Source: Acidobacteriota bacterium (GTDB lineage: Bacteria; Acidobacteriota; Terriglobia; Terriglobales; Acidobacteriaceae). From it: DNA of 33,238 bases. The stretch is taken from the NCBI GenBank assembly GCA_021780075.1, contig JAJXZL010000029.1, forward strand, positions 1 through 33,238. The letters are read 5' to 3'. The notes beneath the pieces were generated by a model. The model ran no database searches. It was not told the DNA's origin and saw nothing but the letters and a program-made list of their open reading frames with translations. The position numbers and the translations under genes were made by a program. Below are positions 14,730 to 22,009 of the stretch, piece after piece; positions within the stretch are counted from its first letter, which is position 1, and every line of letters starts with the position of its first letter.

Positions 14730-15974
14730 TTATTTCTTGTTTGCCTTGGGAGCCTTATAGCTGGAGTTGATCTTCTGGCCAGCCTGCTGCAGAATGCCTT
14801 GCACTTCGGTGGCATAGGGGCCGGTGGGTGCAAGGTCGAGGTACTTCTGGTAGGCCTCGGCGCAGCCCTCAGGCAGAACGATGCGCTGCGTCTTGGGGTC
14901 GATGGTGGCCTTCGACACAAGCCCCTGTCCCTTGAGGTAATAGAGCAGGGCATCATTCGGATCGTTCTTGATGGCCTCGTCCGCCGCTGCCACCTGCGCA
15001 TCCGCATTGCCGGACTGGAAAAAGATTACGGCTTCGTTTCTGAGATAGAAACCCGCCATCTGTGGATTGATCTTGGCGGCGGCGTCATAGGCCGCATTCG
15101 CCTCGGCAACCTTGCCGGTGCGTGCATAAATTTCGCCTAGACCTGCGTTGGCCATGCCCTGGATTGCCGGATTAGGCTTCTTGGACGCAGCATCCACCTC
15201 AAGGGCCTTCTTGTAGGAGACCTCGGCGTCGTCGTACTTCTTGAGGCCGCTCTGCGCCAATGCCAGCTGCGCCCACAGAATGGAGGCATCCGGCTTGGCC
15301 GCGGTGTCCTTCGTCATGAGGGTCTCAATTTCGGTGTACTTTGCCGTCTTGATCTCCGTTTCCTTGGCCTCAAGGTCGGCCTTGGTGGCGGATGGGCCCA
15401 ACTGCTGGGCGGCCGTGGCGCGCGCTGTGTCGGAATCTTTCACATCCTGAGACACAGTGTGCAGATCGGCATTGAGGTGCTTGATCACCTCGTTCGCCTT
15501 GAGGGCTGCTGCATTCTTTTGGCGGAGATCCTCAAGCTGCTTTTTCTGGTCCGGAGGCAACTTGTCGATGTACTCCTGGCGGGACATGTCGATGTCCTGC
15601 ACGGTGTCCTGTCCGGCCACTACCTTTACATTGTCAAATCGGTCTGCCTGCTTATCTGCCGTCATGCCCTGCGAACGGTAGACGACGGAATATGTGCCGG
15701 CGGGAACTTCACCTTTATAGTCACCATTTGCGTCGACCTGGAAGGTGCCCTTGTCAGCCGCTTGCAGGGACGTTGCGGGAGCGGCGCCCGCGTGGGCCGG
15801 TTCCAGAAAGGAAACTGCGCCGCTAGTTTGGGGTGCCCCGGTCGGGTTCGTCACGTGGCCGTGAACCTTGCCCATGGGCACAGAGGCAGCGGGTGCGGCG
15901 GGCTTCTGCTGCGCGAGCGCAGGCATAAGGGCGAGTGCCAGTACGCCCAGCCAAAGTGAAATGGTGCGTTTCAT
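14730..15974 (-). CDS. Secreted TPR protein with N-terminal carboxypeptidase-regulatory-like domain
   Basis: A 414-residue exported protein with a signal peptide (KRTISLWLGVLALALMPALAQ). An Ig-like carboxypeptidase-regulatory domain follows at about residues 35-120 (GKVHGHVTNPTGAP, then YKGEVPAGTYSVVYRSQG). A charged helical stretch follows (LPPDQKKQLEDLRQKN). From about residue 220 there are tetratricopeptide-like repeats (ILWAQLALAQSGLKKYDDAEVSYKK is one helix pair, QGMANAGLGEIYARTGKVAEA another). The domain pair suggests a periplasmic scaffold; no enzyme site is seen. AAGGAGA 6 nt before the ATG fixes the start. It has its own terminator and a long upstream region. Confidence 0.82.
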   Translation of the reverse strand: MKRTISLWLGVLALALMPALAQQKPAAPAASVPMGKVHGHVTNPTGAPQTSGAVSFLEPAHAGAAPATSLQAADKGTFQVDANGDYKGEVPAGTYSVVYRSQGMTADKQADRFDNVKVVAGQDTVQDIDMSRQEYIDKLPPDQKKQLEDLRQKNAAALKANEVIKHLNADLHTVSQDVKDSDTARATAAQQLGPSATKADLEAKETEIKTAKYTEIETLMTKDTAAKPDASILWAQLALAQSGLKKYDDAEVSYKKALEVDAASKKPNPAIQGMANAGLGEIYARTGKVAEANAAYDAAAKINPQMAGFYLRNEAVIFFQSGNADAQVAAADEAIKNDPNDALLYYLKGQGLVSKATIDPKTQRIVLPEGCAEAYQKYLDLAPTGPYATEVQGILQQAGQKINSSYKAPKANKK

Positions 15975-16403
15975 GTTCTTCTCCTTGGGAGCTGCGCGAA
16001 CGAGGCTGCCCGCGGGCTCGATCAAAAATCGAATTTGCCTACAACTCTTCAGTGCACCTGCGGCCATGCCTCCCAAAGGGAGCAATAACTGCGAATTCTC
16101 CGCTTCGCACAAGTGGACGGCGCGAAGCCTGTCGCAGTGCACAAACCTGCTTGAGAACCTGTCTACTCAACAGGACTCAAGTTAAATCCTATCGACTATC
16201 CAACACAAGGCCATAGAGCGAGAGCGACCTGCCAGCCGTACTGCCTCCCTGGCGTTTTACCAGATTGCAGCGACGGCCAAATCCGATGAAACCCGTCGTG
16301 CAGCCACCGGCCCGGGCCTGGCGGGTGCAGACTCTGAACTGTATTGCTTCCATGGTAGTTGTGCCATGCCGAACAGATTGTGGTCTGTATCACACCCTAC
16401 AAT
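15975..16403. other. 429-nt divergent intergenic region
   Basis: This lies between the TPR gene (minus) and the GNAT gene (plus). No credible ORF was found. It contains a nested inverted repeat at 16150-16181 and a small CTCCC/GGGAG hairpin near 16070. Promoters for both neighbours should lie here, but I could not find a convincing -35/-10 pair for either. Confidence 0.6.
16150..16181. repeat. Nested inverted repeat CTTGAG..CCTGT..ACAGG..CTCAAG
   Basis: CTTGAG (16150-16155) pairs with CTCAAG (16176-16181), and inside it CCTGT (16158-16162) pairs with ACAGG (16170-16174) around a 7-nt loop. No U-tract follows, so an operator or RNA structure is more likely than a terminator. Confidence 0.6.
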
Positions 16404-16904
16404 ATGAGCATGGCACTCACGATCCGGCCTGCAACCCCGGCGGATGTCCCGCTGATTCTTGATTTCATCCGCGCTCTGGCGGCCTATGAGCGCGAACCGG
16501 ACGCCGTAACCGCAACGGAGGCCGATCTGCTGCGCGACGGGTTTGGACCTAACCCATTTTATTTCTGCCTTATAGCAGAGAAGGATGGCCAGCCGGGGGG
16601 CTTTGCTTTCTATTTTTTCAACTACTCGACATGGCTGGGTAGGCCTGGGCTCTACCTGGAAGATCTCTTCGTCTATCCAGAGTTTCGCGGGCTTGGCATC
16701 GGCAAGGCATTACTCCAGCGCGTAGCCGCCATCGCCGTGGAGAAGGGCTGCCCGCGCCTGCAGTGGGAGGTACTGGACTGGAACACGCCGGCAATCGAGT
16801 TCTATCGCGCCATGGGAGCCGAGTTCCTGGATGAGTGGCGCAATGTCCGCGTGACCGGCGATGCGCTGCGGCGGCTGGCAGGAGCTGTGGAGACAGGCCG
16901 GTGA
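16404..16904 (+). CDS. GNAT-family N-acetyltransferase (diamine acetyltransferase-like)
   Basis: Transfers an acetyl group from acetyl-CoA to an amine in the cytoplasm. The 166-residue domain has IRPATPADVPLILDFIRALA at the start, the strand LYLEDLFVYPEFRG, then the acetyl-CoA pyrophosphate loop RGLGIGKALL, and AIEFYRAMGAEF near the end. The YLEDLFV and WNTPAIEFY blocks resemble the spermidine/spermine and thialysine acetyltransferase branch; the substrate is not proven. ATG 16404 or 16410 are equally possible and neither has a good ribosome-binding site. The stop overlaps the trmFO GTG by 4 nt. Confidence 0.9.
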   Translation: MSMALTIRPATPADVPLILDFIRALAAYEREPDAVTATEADLLRDGFGPNPFYFCLIAEKDGQPGGFAFYFFNYSTWLGRPGLYLEDLFVYPEFRGLGIGKALLQRVAAIAVEKGCPRLQWEVLDWNTPAIEFYRAMGAEFLDEWRNVRVTGDALRRLAGAVETGR

Positions 16905-18274
16905 AGATTCGCGTGATTGGCGGCGGCCTGGCCGGACCGGAGGCGGCATTGACCGCGGCGCGCCTCGGATGCCAAGTGGACCTTTACGAGATGCGCGCCA
17001 TGGTGAACGGCAAGCCACGGCTAACGCCCGCTCACCAAACCACGGAGTTTGGCGAACTGGTCTGCTCCAACTCCCTGAAAAGCGAATCACCCAACACCGC
17101 GCCCTGGCTGCTGAAGCAGGAGATGCGGCGGGCAGGCTCGGCGCTCTTGCGCATGGCCGACGAATCGGCTGTGCCAGCAGGCCATGCGCTGGCCGTGGAC
17201 CGCGTGGAGTTTTCTCGGCGCATCGCTGAGGCGATTGCGGCTGAACCGAACATTCGCGTCATTCGCGAGGAAGTAACGCGGCTGGAGCCGCCTGATTCAG
17301 GAGAAGCGGGACTGACCATCGTGGCCACGGGACCGCTGACCTCCGGCGCGCTGAGCGAAGAGATCCAGCGCATCACCGGATCAGACCACCTGGCCTTCTA
17401 CGATTCCATCTCGCCGATTGTGGATGCGGAATCCATCGATATGGAGCGCGTTTACTTTGCGGCACGCTGGGACAAGGGAACAGCCGACTATATCAACTGC
17501 CCCATGGACCGCGAGGAGTATGACCGCTTTCTCGATGCGCTGCTGGCCGCCGAGCCCGCCGAAAGCAAGGAATGGGAGAAGCTGGACTATTTCGAGGGCT
17601 GTCTGCCCATCGAAATATTGGCCCGCCGCGGGCGCGACACACTGCGCTTTGGCCCCATGAAGCCAGTGGGGCTGCGTGACCCGCGCACTGGCAAGACTCC
17701 ATGGGCCGTGGTGCAATTGCGCAAAGAGAACCTGCGCGCCGACAGCTACAACCTTGTCGGCTTCCAGAATCATCTGAAATTCGGCGAACAGGCCCGCGTG
17801 CTGCGGCTGATTCCGGGGCTTGAGAATGCGCACTTTCTGCGCTACGGCCAAATCCACCGCAACACGTACATCTGCGCGCCTCTGCTACTTGACGAGACTC
17901 TGCGACTCAAGAAAGATCCTTGGCTCGCCTTTGCCGGGCAGCTTTCCGGCGTCGAGGGGTACACGGAATCCATCGCCACCGGCCTGCTTGCGGGTCTTTA
18001 TGCGGGTTCGCTTGCGCGCGGTGTGGAACCCACGCCCGTTCCGCGCACCACTGCACTGGGCTCGCTTGTGCACTACATCACGCACGCCGTCGCCAAAGAC
18101 TTTCAACCTGCGAACATCACCTTTGACCTGCTTGAGCCGCTGGAAGAAGAACTGCGCAAGAAAATCCGCGACAAGAAGGAACGGCACAGGATTCAATGCG
18201 AACGTGCACTGGTCGCATTTGATGCATGGTGGGCAGCTGCGGGCCACGGCTGCAGTGACCATCCATCGCTCTGA
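16901..18274 (+). CDS. trmFO: FAD/folate-dependent tRNA (uracil-54-C5)-methyltransferase
   Basis: Makes 5-methyluridine (ribothymidine) at position 54 of the tRNA T-loop using methylenetetrahydrofolate and FADH2. The 457-residue protein starts at GTG 16901 with the dinucleotide fold KIRVIGGGLAGPEAA. The family blocks TEFGELVCSNSLKSE, ARWDKGTADYINCPM, YFEGCLPIE, RFGPMKPVGLRD and LAFAGQLSGVEGYTES follow in order, with the two Cys regions of the catalytic centre kept. The GTG overlaps the GNAT stop as GTGA, which fixes the start and implies coupling. The longer frame from 16835 is antisense of function and rejected. Confidence 0.96.
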   Translation: MKIRVIGGGLAGPEAALTAARLGCQVDLYEMRAMVNGKPRLTPAHQTTEFGELVCSNSLKSESPNTAPWLLKQEMRRAGSALLRMADESAVPAGHALAVDRVEFSRRIAEAIAAEPNIRVIREEVTRLEPPDSGEAGLTIVATGPLTSGALSEEIQRITGSDHLAFYDSISPIVDAESIDMERVYFAARWDKGTADYINCPMDREEYDRFLDALLAAEPAESKEWEKLDYFEGCLPIEILARRGRDTLRFGPMKPVGLRDPRTGKTPWAVVQLRKENLRADSYNLVGFQNHLKFGEQARVLRLIPGLENAHFLRYGQIHRNTYICAPLLLDETLRLKKDPWLAFAGQLSGVEGYTESIATGLLAGLYAGSLARGVEPTPVPRTTALGSLVHYITHAVAKDFQPANITFDLLEPLEEELRKKIRDKKERHRIQCERALVAFDAWWAAAGHGCSDHPSL

Positions 18275-18366
18275 GCCGTGGCCGCAGGTTTGATTGGGTT
18301 TGCCCGGAGGCGGTGATGCCCTCCCCGCACATCGCCGGAGAGATTCCCCGGGTTTGCCCGTTGCTG

Positions 18367-18384
18367 TGCGCGAATCCTCGCGCA
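18367..18384. other. 7-bp hairpin between convergent genes
   Basis: TGCGCGA and TCGCGCA with an ATCC loop lie between trmFO and the convergent gene ending at 18409. No proper U-tract is present on either side, so termination by this hairpin alone is doubtful. Confidence 0.4.
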
Positions 18385-18408
18385 GAAAGATTTCGGTCTA
18401 TACGCGGG

Positions 18409-19044
18409 CTAACTCTGATGATCGCCTTGCTGCGCGGCAATCGCCAGCGCCATCTGGCTTCCCGCCGATAACTTCACGTCATCTTTCTTGTTTGAAACAA
18501 AGACACCCGAATTCCGGCGCGCAATAGCACTGTGAAGGTCAACCCCGGAGATGGCGTCGACTTGATCCATCTGCAATGTTTTGCCGTCCCAGCTGTTTGC
18601 AGTCTGATTATCGAGGGAACCGTAAGCCGGCGGAGAGATTCCCATAATTGTAGCCATGATAGGAATCACCTTGCCGTTCTTCAACTTAGCCTGAGTAAAG
18701 CGCAGGGCCAGTCTGGAAGTTCCTTTGACCTCCATCTGATCCGTGGTAACCATACCGAGAAGTATGGTGCCGCGCGGTAACTCGAGTCCACTTTTCAAGT
18801 GCACAACGTTACTAAGTACCGCCTGAAACTTATGACCTGGTTGCATTTTCTTGGAGTCAAGTTCTTTTGCCAAGGCAGCTTGTGCAGGCACCATCATGCC
18901 GGCATCGCGCTTTTGCGCGTCAGCGCTGACGGCTCTCTTGGCGGGCTGCGCGCCCGCTACGCTGCCGGCATGGAGAAATTGCGGGCAGAGCAGAGCGAGA
19001 GAAGCGACGGCAATCGACAGGGATATAGCAGCTTCACGTTTCAT
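18409..19044 (-). CDS. Exported hypothetical protein
   Basis: A 211-residue protein with a signal peptide (residues 1-26, ALLCPQFLHAG). The mature part has a beta-rich stretch: GHKFQAVLSNVVHLKSGLELPRGTILLGMV followed by RLALRFTQAKLKNGKVIPIMATI. This layout resembles the beta-barrel segment of TrbI/VirB10-like envelope proteins, but the similarity is general and no function is claimed. AGGAG 9 nt before the ATG supports the start. It is convergent with trmFO and divergent from the DUF6599-like gene. Confidence 0.72.
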   Translation of the reverse strand: MKREAAISLSIAVASLALLCPQFLHAGSVAGAQPAKRAVSADAQKRDAGMMVPAQAALAKELDSKKMQPGHKFQAVLSNVVHLKSGLELPRGTILLGMVTTDQMEVKGTSRLALRFTQAKLKNGKVIPIMATIMGISPPAYGSLDNQTANSWDGKTLQMDQVDAISGVDLHSAIARRNSGVFVSNKKDDVKLSAGSQMALAIAAQQGDHQS

Positions 19045-19422
19045 GAAGAGTAACTCCTAAACTTGGGATAACTTGCGCCTCCGCTATGCCCTCTTTCCGG
19101 AGGCAGGTGCATTGTCAACTTAGAGTATTTATCCAGGACTTTGGTTGTCAGGCTTTTAAAGAATGTACTTCGTCTGCCTTCCATATTGCCTTTGGAGTAA
19201 TAGTGATTTATGCGCACGAATTGGTGCAGTTACAGAGTTCGCACGAGCCTTATAGTGATTTGGGAAGTACAGCGGCGGCGTGATGATGCTTGAGCAGGAG
19301 TCGATCAGGGCCTGATTCGAAATATCTTTCGTGTTCCGCCCATGCACGACGCGGAGAAATGGAGCACGAGAAATAAGCGCACGATAGGCAGAACGTGTAC
19401 CCTTGAAAAGGAGAGCATGTTG
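19045..19422. other. 378-nt divergent intergenic region
   Basis: AT-richer than its surroundings, between the two divergent genes. TTGACA occurs on the minus strand at 19113-19118 but without a matching -10 at normal spacing. TAGTGATTT occurs twice (about 19200 and 19254). No credible ORF was found. Confidence 0.55.
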
Positions 19423-20586
19423 ATGCGCACGATTGCAATTCTGGTGTGTTCAGCGGCGCTTTGGGGCGGCGGAGTCCGGTCTGAGGCGCAGGCTGCGCCC
19501 GCCAGGCCGGCCGCGGTTCCCGTGACGACGGCCTCGCCGGCTGCCCCCAAGTCGAAGGCGCTGCTGCCGGATGCATTTGCCGGATGGGTCGCCGCTGAGC
19601 CTCCAAAGGCCGTGTCTGACCCGACCCAGGCTGACAGCGCAAGCGCCGCGGCGCTGAGGGAATACGACTTTACCGATGGCATGCTGGCCATCTACAAGCG
19701 CGACGGCGAAACGCTGACCCTGCGCGCGCTGCGCTTTACCGACGCCAGCGGAGCGTATGGCGCCTACACTCTCTACCGGCAGAATGGATGGCCCAAGGAG
19801 GACATTGGCGCAGGTGCGACATCGAACCACAACCGCGTGCTCTTCTGGCAAGGCGATACGGTGGTGGATGCGACCTTTTCGCAGATTGGCTCAATGTCTG
19901 CCGCGGAACTAAGAGAGCTGTCAGGCGAATTGCCGGTTCCACGGGGAAATAAGGCGATCGCGCCGCCGATTCTGGCCAACCTGCCTCAGGCTTCGCTGGA
20001 TAAGCAGACTACCCACTATGCGCTGGGACCGGCAGGTTATGCCGGGGCCGGGGGAGTGCTGCCGCCGGATATTGTGGGCTTTGACCGCGGCGCTGAGACA
20101 ATCACAGCCAACTATACGCTGCGCTCCGGCCCGGCCACGCTGACCATCATCAACTATCCCACGCCGCAGATGGCCGCCGCGCAGGAGATGAAGATTCGCG
20201 CCTACATCAAGGCAGGCAGCCAGGCACAGCCGGCGTGGCCCAAGCCCCTGCTCGATTCCGACCAAGCATCGCTGGAAGTACGCCGCAGCGGGCCGCTGGT
20301 AGCCTTGGTGAGCGGCGACGCCATCCCAGAAGAGAGCCACAAGCTGCTGCAGATGGTCCATTTTGAGGACATCGTGACCTCGATTCCCCAGCCGACGGAG
20401 TCAGAGGTGTCCAAGACCGGAAAGCTTTTGATGGGGATCGCTACGCTGGTGATTATTGGGTCAACCGCAGCGATTCTGCTCGGCTTGTTTCTCGGCGGCG
20501 GCAGGGCTCTGTATCGCATTGCGCGCGGCAAGCCAGCCTCCTCCGTATACGAGACGGAGTTCATTCGGCTGAATCTGCTGAAATGA
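19423..20586 (+). CDS. DUF6599-like exported membrane-anchored protein
   Basis: A 387-residue protein with a signal peptide (MRTIAILVCSAALWGGGV), a Pro/Ala linker, then a large extracytoplasmic region containing LLPDAFAGWVAAEPPKA, REYDFTDGMLAIYKR and GAYGAYTLYRQNGWPKE. This pattern is what I know as DUF6599, common in Acidobacteriota and of unknown role. A second domain repeats the general theme (ETITANYTLRSGPATLTIINYPTPQ). One membrane helix at about residues 336-357 (LLMGIATLVIIGSTAAILLG) precedes a short basic cytoplasmic tail. ATG 19423 is chosen over 19417 because AAGGAGA sits 9 nt rather than 3 nt upstream. Confidence 0.75.
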   Translation: MRTIAILVCSAALWGGGVRSEAQAAPARPAAVPVTTASPAAPKSKALLPDAFAGWVAAEPPKAVSDPTQADSASAAALREYDFTDGMLAIYKRDGETLTLRALRFTDASGAYGAYTLYRQNGWPKEDIGAGATSNHNRVLFWQGDTVVDATFSQIGSMSAAELRELSGELPVPRGNKAIAPPILANLPQASLDKQTTHYALGPAGYAGAGGVLPPDIVGFDRGAETITANYTLRSGPATLTIINYPTPQMAAAQEMKIRAYIKAGSQAQPAWPKPLLDSDQASLEVRRSGPLVALVSGDAIPEESHKLLQMVHFEDIVTSIPQPTESEVSKTGKLLMGIATLVIIGSTAAILLGLFLGGGRALYRIARGKPASSVYETEFIRLNLLK

Positions 20587-20636
20587 TTCGTGAATTTCGC
20601 AGCAGAGCAGGAAGCCGCATCCGAAGGGTTAATGGC

Positions 20637-20670
20637 GGGTTTAATCCTGTGGAAAACAGGACGTAAACCC
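20637..20670. repeat. Nested inverted repeat GGGTTTA..CCTGT..ACAGG..TAAACCC
   Basis: GGGTTTA (20637-20643) pairs with TAAACCC (20664-20670), and CCTGT (20646-20650) with ACAGG (20656-20660), loop GGAAA. It lies 51 nt past the DUF6599-like stop codon. It could end that transcript or be a binding site; no U-tract follows. Confidence 0.65.
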
Positions 20671-20774
20671 TAGGAAACACCCCGAAAAGACCAGATTGGG
20701 AAGAAGTTAAAAGGAAAAGAAAAGGGGAAGATCTGAGCGATTGACGATAAATAGGTTTTCTCTTAAGTTGATGT

Positions 20775-20791
20775 AAATAAAAACTTTATTT
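20775..20791. promoter_or_regulatory. AT palindrome upstream of sRNA promoter
   Basis: AAATAAA (20775-20781), spacer AAC, TTTATTT (20785-20791): a perfect inverted repeat ending 16 nt before the -35 box of the sRNA promoter. The position suits an activator site or UP element. Confidence 0.5.
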
Positions 20792-20807
20792 CACCTCTGA
20801 TTTATTC

Positions 20808-20836
20808 TTGACACTCCGATTCCCCGCACCTACTAT
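20808..20836 (+). promoter_or_regulatory. Consensus sigma-70 promoter for sRNA
   Basis: TTGACA (20808-20813) and TACTAT (20831-20836) are separated by exactly 17 nt, with an A/T-rich upstream stretch. This is the best promoter match I found in the window. Predicted start is near A20843. Confidence 0.82.
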
Positions 20837-20842
20837 GCAGCC

Positions 20843-20928
20843 AGAAAGTTCTGATGGTTTTGCCTCCGTTGGAACTATTCTCCCTGAGGAAAGAGCTGCC
20901 CAGTTGCCGGGCGGCTCTTTCCGTTTTT
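20843..20928 (+). ncRNA. Candidate free-standing small RNA (about 85 nt)
   Basis: The segment lies between a consensus promoter and a strong terminator and encodes no protein. Predicted shape: a 7-bp 5' stem (20847-20853 with 20870-20876, two G-U pairs), a loop containing GCCTCC, a single-stranded stretch with TCTCCC (20878-20884), and the terminator stem. The pyrimidine motifs are complementary to Shine-Dalgarno sequences such as GGAGG, as in many base-pairing sRNAs. There is no gene just downstream on this strand, so a riboswitch or leader is unlikely. I cannot assign an Rfam family. Confidence 0.68.
20888..20928 (+). terminator. Strong intrinsic terminator of the sRNA
   Basis: A 14-bp stem (20888-20901 with 20909-20922, one G-U pair), loop AGTTGCC, followed by G and five T. 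It is the 3' end of the predicted small RNA. Confidence 0.9.
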
Positions 20929-20951
20929 GCGGGATATTTTCGGATCGAGAG

Positions 20952-21200
20952 TTAGCGAAAGGAACTCCAGCCGATGTCGGCGAGGATGGCGCGGCCCACG
21001 ACGAGACCGGTAACGGTGAGGGCAGCGAGCAGACAGATCCAGAAGCCGATGCGGCTGAACGGAATGAAGAGTGAGCCCTGGTGGCCGGTGAGCGTGATGC
21101 CCGCCTGGTTTGGCAGGAGAGCGCGGACAGTCACCGCGATCAAAAATCCTGCGGCCCATACCATGGCGATTCTGAACGCGAGCTGGATGGTCTGATCCAT
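20952..21200 (-). CDS. Small membrane protein with two predicted helices
   Basis: An 82-residue protein with hydrophobic helices at about residues 8-26 (IAMVWAAGFLIAVTV) and 51-70 (IGFWICLLAALTVTGLVVG), joined by a loop of about 25 residues. No family is recognised. AGAGGG lies 8 nt upstream of the ATG, supporting a real gene. Its end lies 24 nt past the sRNA terminator, so the two units are convergent. Confidence 0.68.
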   Translation of the reverse strand: MDQTIQLAFRIAMVWAAGFLIAVTVRALLPNQAGITLTGHQGSLFIPFSRIGFWICLLAALTVTGLVVGRAILADIGWSSFR

Positions 21201-21267
21201 AATTGCTGCCCTCTGCCCGGGGATTGCCTCAATTGCTCAGGCAGCCCTGGCTTGACTCGCTCCTAAC

Positions 21268-21296
21268 TTTACCGAAGAGGGTCACAACGATACAAT
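21268..21296 (+). promoter_or_regulatory. Probable promoter of tRNA-Thr
   Basis: TTTACC (21268-21273) and TACAAT (21291-21296) with 17-nt spacing. The predicted start is about 7 nt before the mature tRNA 5' end. Confidence 0.6.
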
Positions 21297-21309
21297 CTTC
21301 TAGGAGCAC

Positions 21310-21385
21310 GCCGACGTAGCTCAGTTGGTAGAGCAGCTGATTCGTAATCAGCAGGTCGTCAGTTCAAGTCTGACCGTCGGCTCCA
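21310..21385 (+). tRNA. tRNA-Thr (anticodon CGT)
   Basis: A complete cloverleaf: acceptor GCCGACG (21310-21316) pairs with CGTCGGC (21375-21381), anticodon stem GCTGA/TCAGC, anticodon CGT at 21343-21345, a GTTCAAG T-loop, and an encoded CCA end (21383-21385). It reads ACG codons. Confidence 0.97.
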
Positions 21386-21422
21386 TTCTGCTCAACCCAA
21401 AATCAACAGATTCCAGCCACCC

Positions 21423-21448
21423 GCCTCTCGATGCCTAGAGGCTGTTTT
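21423..21448 (+). terminator. Probable terminator after tRNA-Thr
   Basis: GCCTCT (21423-21428) pairs with AGAGGC (21437-21442) and is followed by TGTTTT. The stem is short but placed 38 nt past the tRNA. Confidence 0.6.
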
Positions 21449-21481
21449 GCTTATACGCCTTCTGGCGCTGTGGCGTGCAGC

Positions 21482-21958
21482 CTAGAGAAAGCGCGAGCGA
21501 TCCTCGGGTGAAGGCAACGGGCACTGCTCCAGGCGTCCCCAGATGCGATAGCGCCAGCGAGCAATGACCTGGTAACCCAGGTTGCGCAGCAAGCGGGGAA
21601 CCAGGCGAAGAATTGCGCCAACGACTGGCCAGGGGTTCGGCAGCTCGCTGAGCAGGGCTACCACCGCGTCGGAACGGTCCAGCGCCTGCTCCTGCGGCTC
21701 ACCTGGATGGCGCACCACAAGAATAGTGCCGGGAACGGATGCGGCATCCGGCGTGCTTAAGCCATGGTGCGCAAGCAGATCAGCCACGTGCGGCGATCCA
21801 GAAGGTGCAAAGCGAAAACGGTCGCGGCGGTCGCGGCGCAGCAGCCACCGCACGGAGCGGTTGCACAGGCGGCAATGGCCATCAAAAATGACCAACAGGC
21901 GGTCGTCGGACTGGTGCGTGCTGCCCACAACCAACAAGATGCCGAGAAGCGCCAACAT
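21482..21958 (-). CDS. DCC-family thiol-disulfide oxidoreductase-like protein (DUF393)
   Basis: A 158-residue protein whose signature is [20 protein letters not shown] at residues 21-40: the Asp-Gly-x-Cys-x-x-Cys motif that names the DCC family. The two Cys lie as in thioredoxin-like proteins; the family's true reaction is not settled. The frame starts with a hydrophobic segment ([11 protein letters not shown]) that typical members lack, so this ATG may be too early; a GTG at 21928 would give a normal N-terminus. Neither has a ribosome-binding site. It is divergent from hemL over 51 nt. Confidence 0.85.
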   Translation of the reverse strand: MLALLGILLVVGSTHQSDDRLLVIFDGHCRLCNRSVRWLLRRDRRDRFRFAPSGSPHVADLLAHHGLSTPDAASVPGTILVVRHPGEPQEQALDRSDAVVALLSELPNPWPVVGAILRLVPRLLRNLGYQVIARWRYRIWGRLEQCPLPSPEDRSRFL

Positions 21959-21994
21959 GATTCAACGCGGCTGCGAGGCCGTGAGCGCGCCTTC

Positions 21995-22000
21995 TATACT
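21995..22000 (+). promoter_or_regulatory. Possible -10 box of hemL
   Basis: TATACT ends 9 nt before the hemL ATG. There is no convincing -35 at normal spacing and no ribosome-binding site, so hemL may be read from a very short or absent leader. Confidence 0.35.
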
Positions 22001-22009
22001 GGACCCACC

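Larger units (their letters stand above)
20587..20951. other. 365-nt AT-rich intergenic region
   Basis: No protein gene is credible here. The left part holds a nested palindrome (20637-20670). The middle (about 20700-20807) is unusually A/T-rich for this GC-rich window. The right part holds a consensus promoter, a short transcribed segment and a strong terminator, annotated separately as a small RNA. Confidence 0.8.

Noticed and set aside
16150..16181. SOS (LexA) box
   Set aside because: CTGT and ACAG are 7 nt apart here and 5 nt at 20647-20659, whereas the proteobacterial box needs CTG-N10-CAG; neighbouring genes are not SOS genes.
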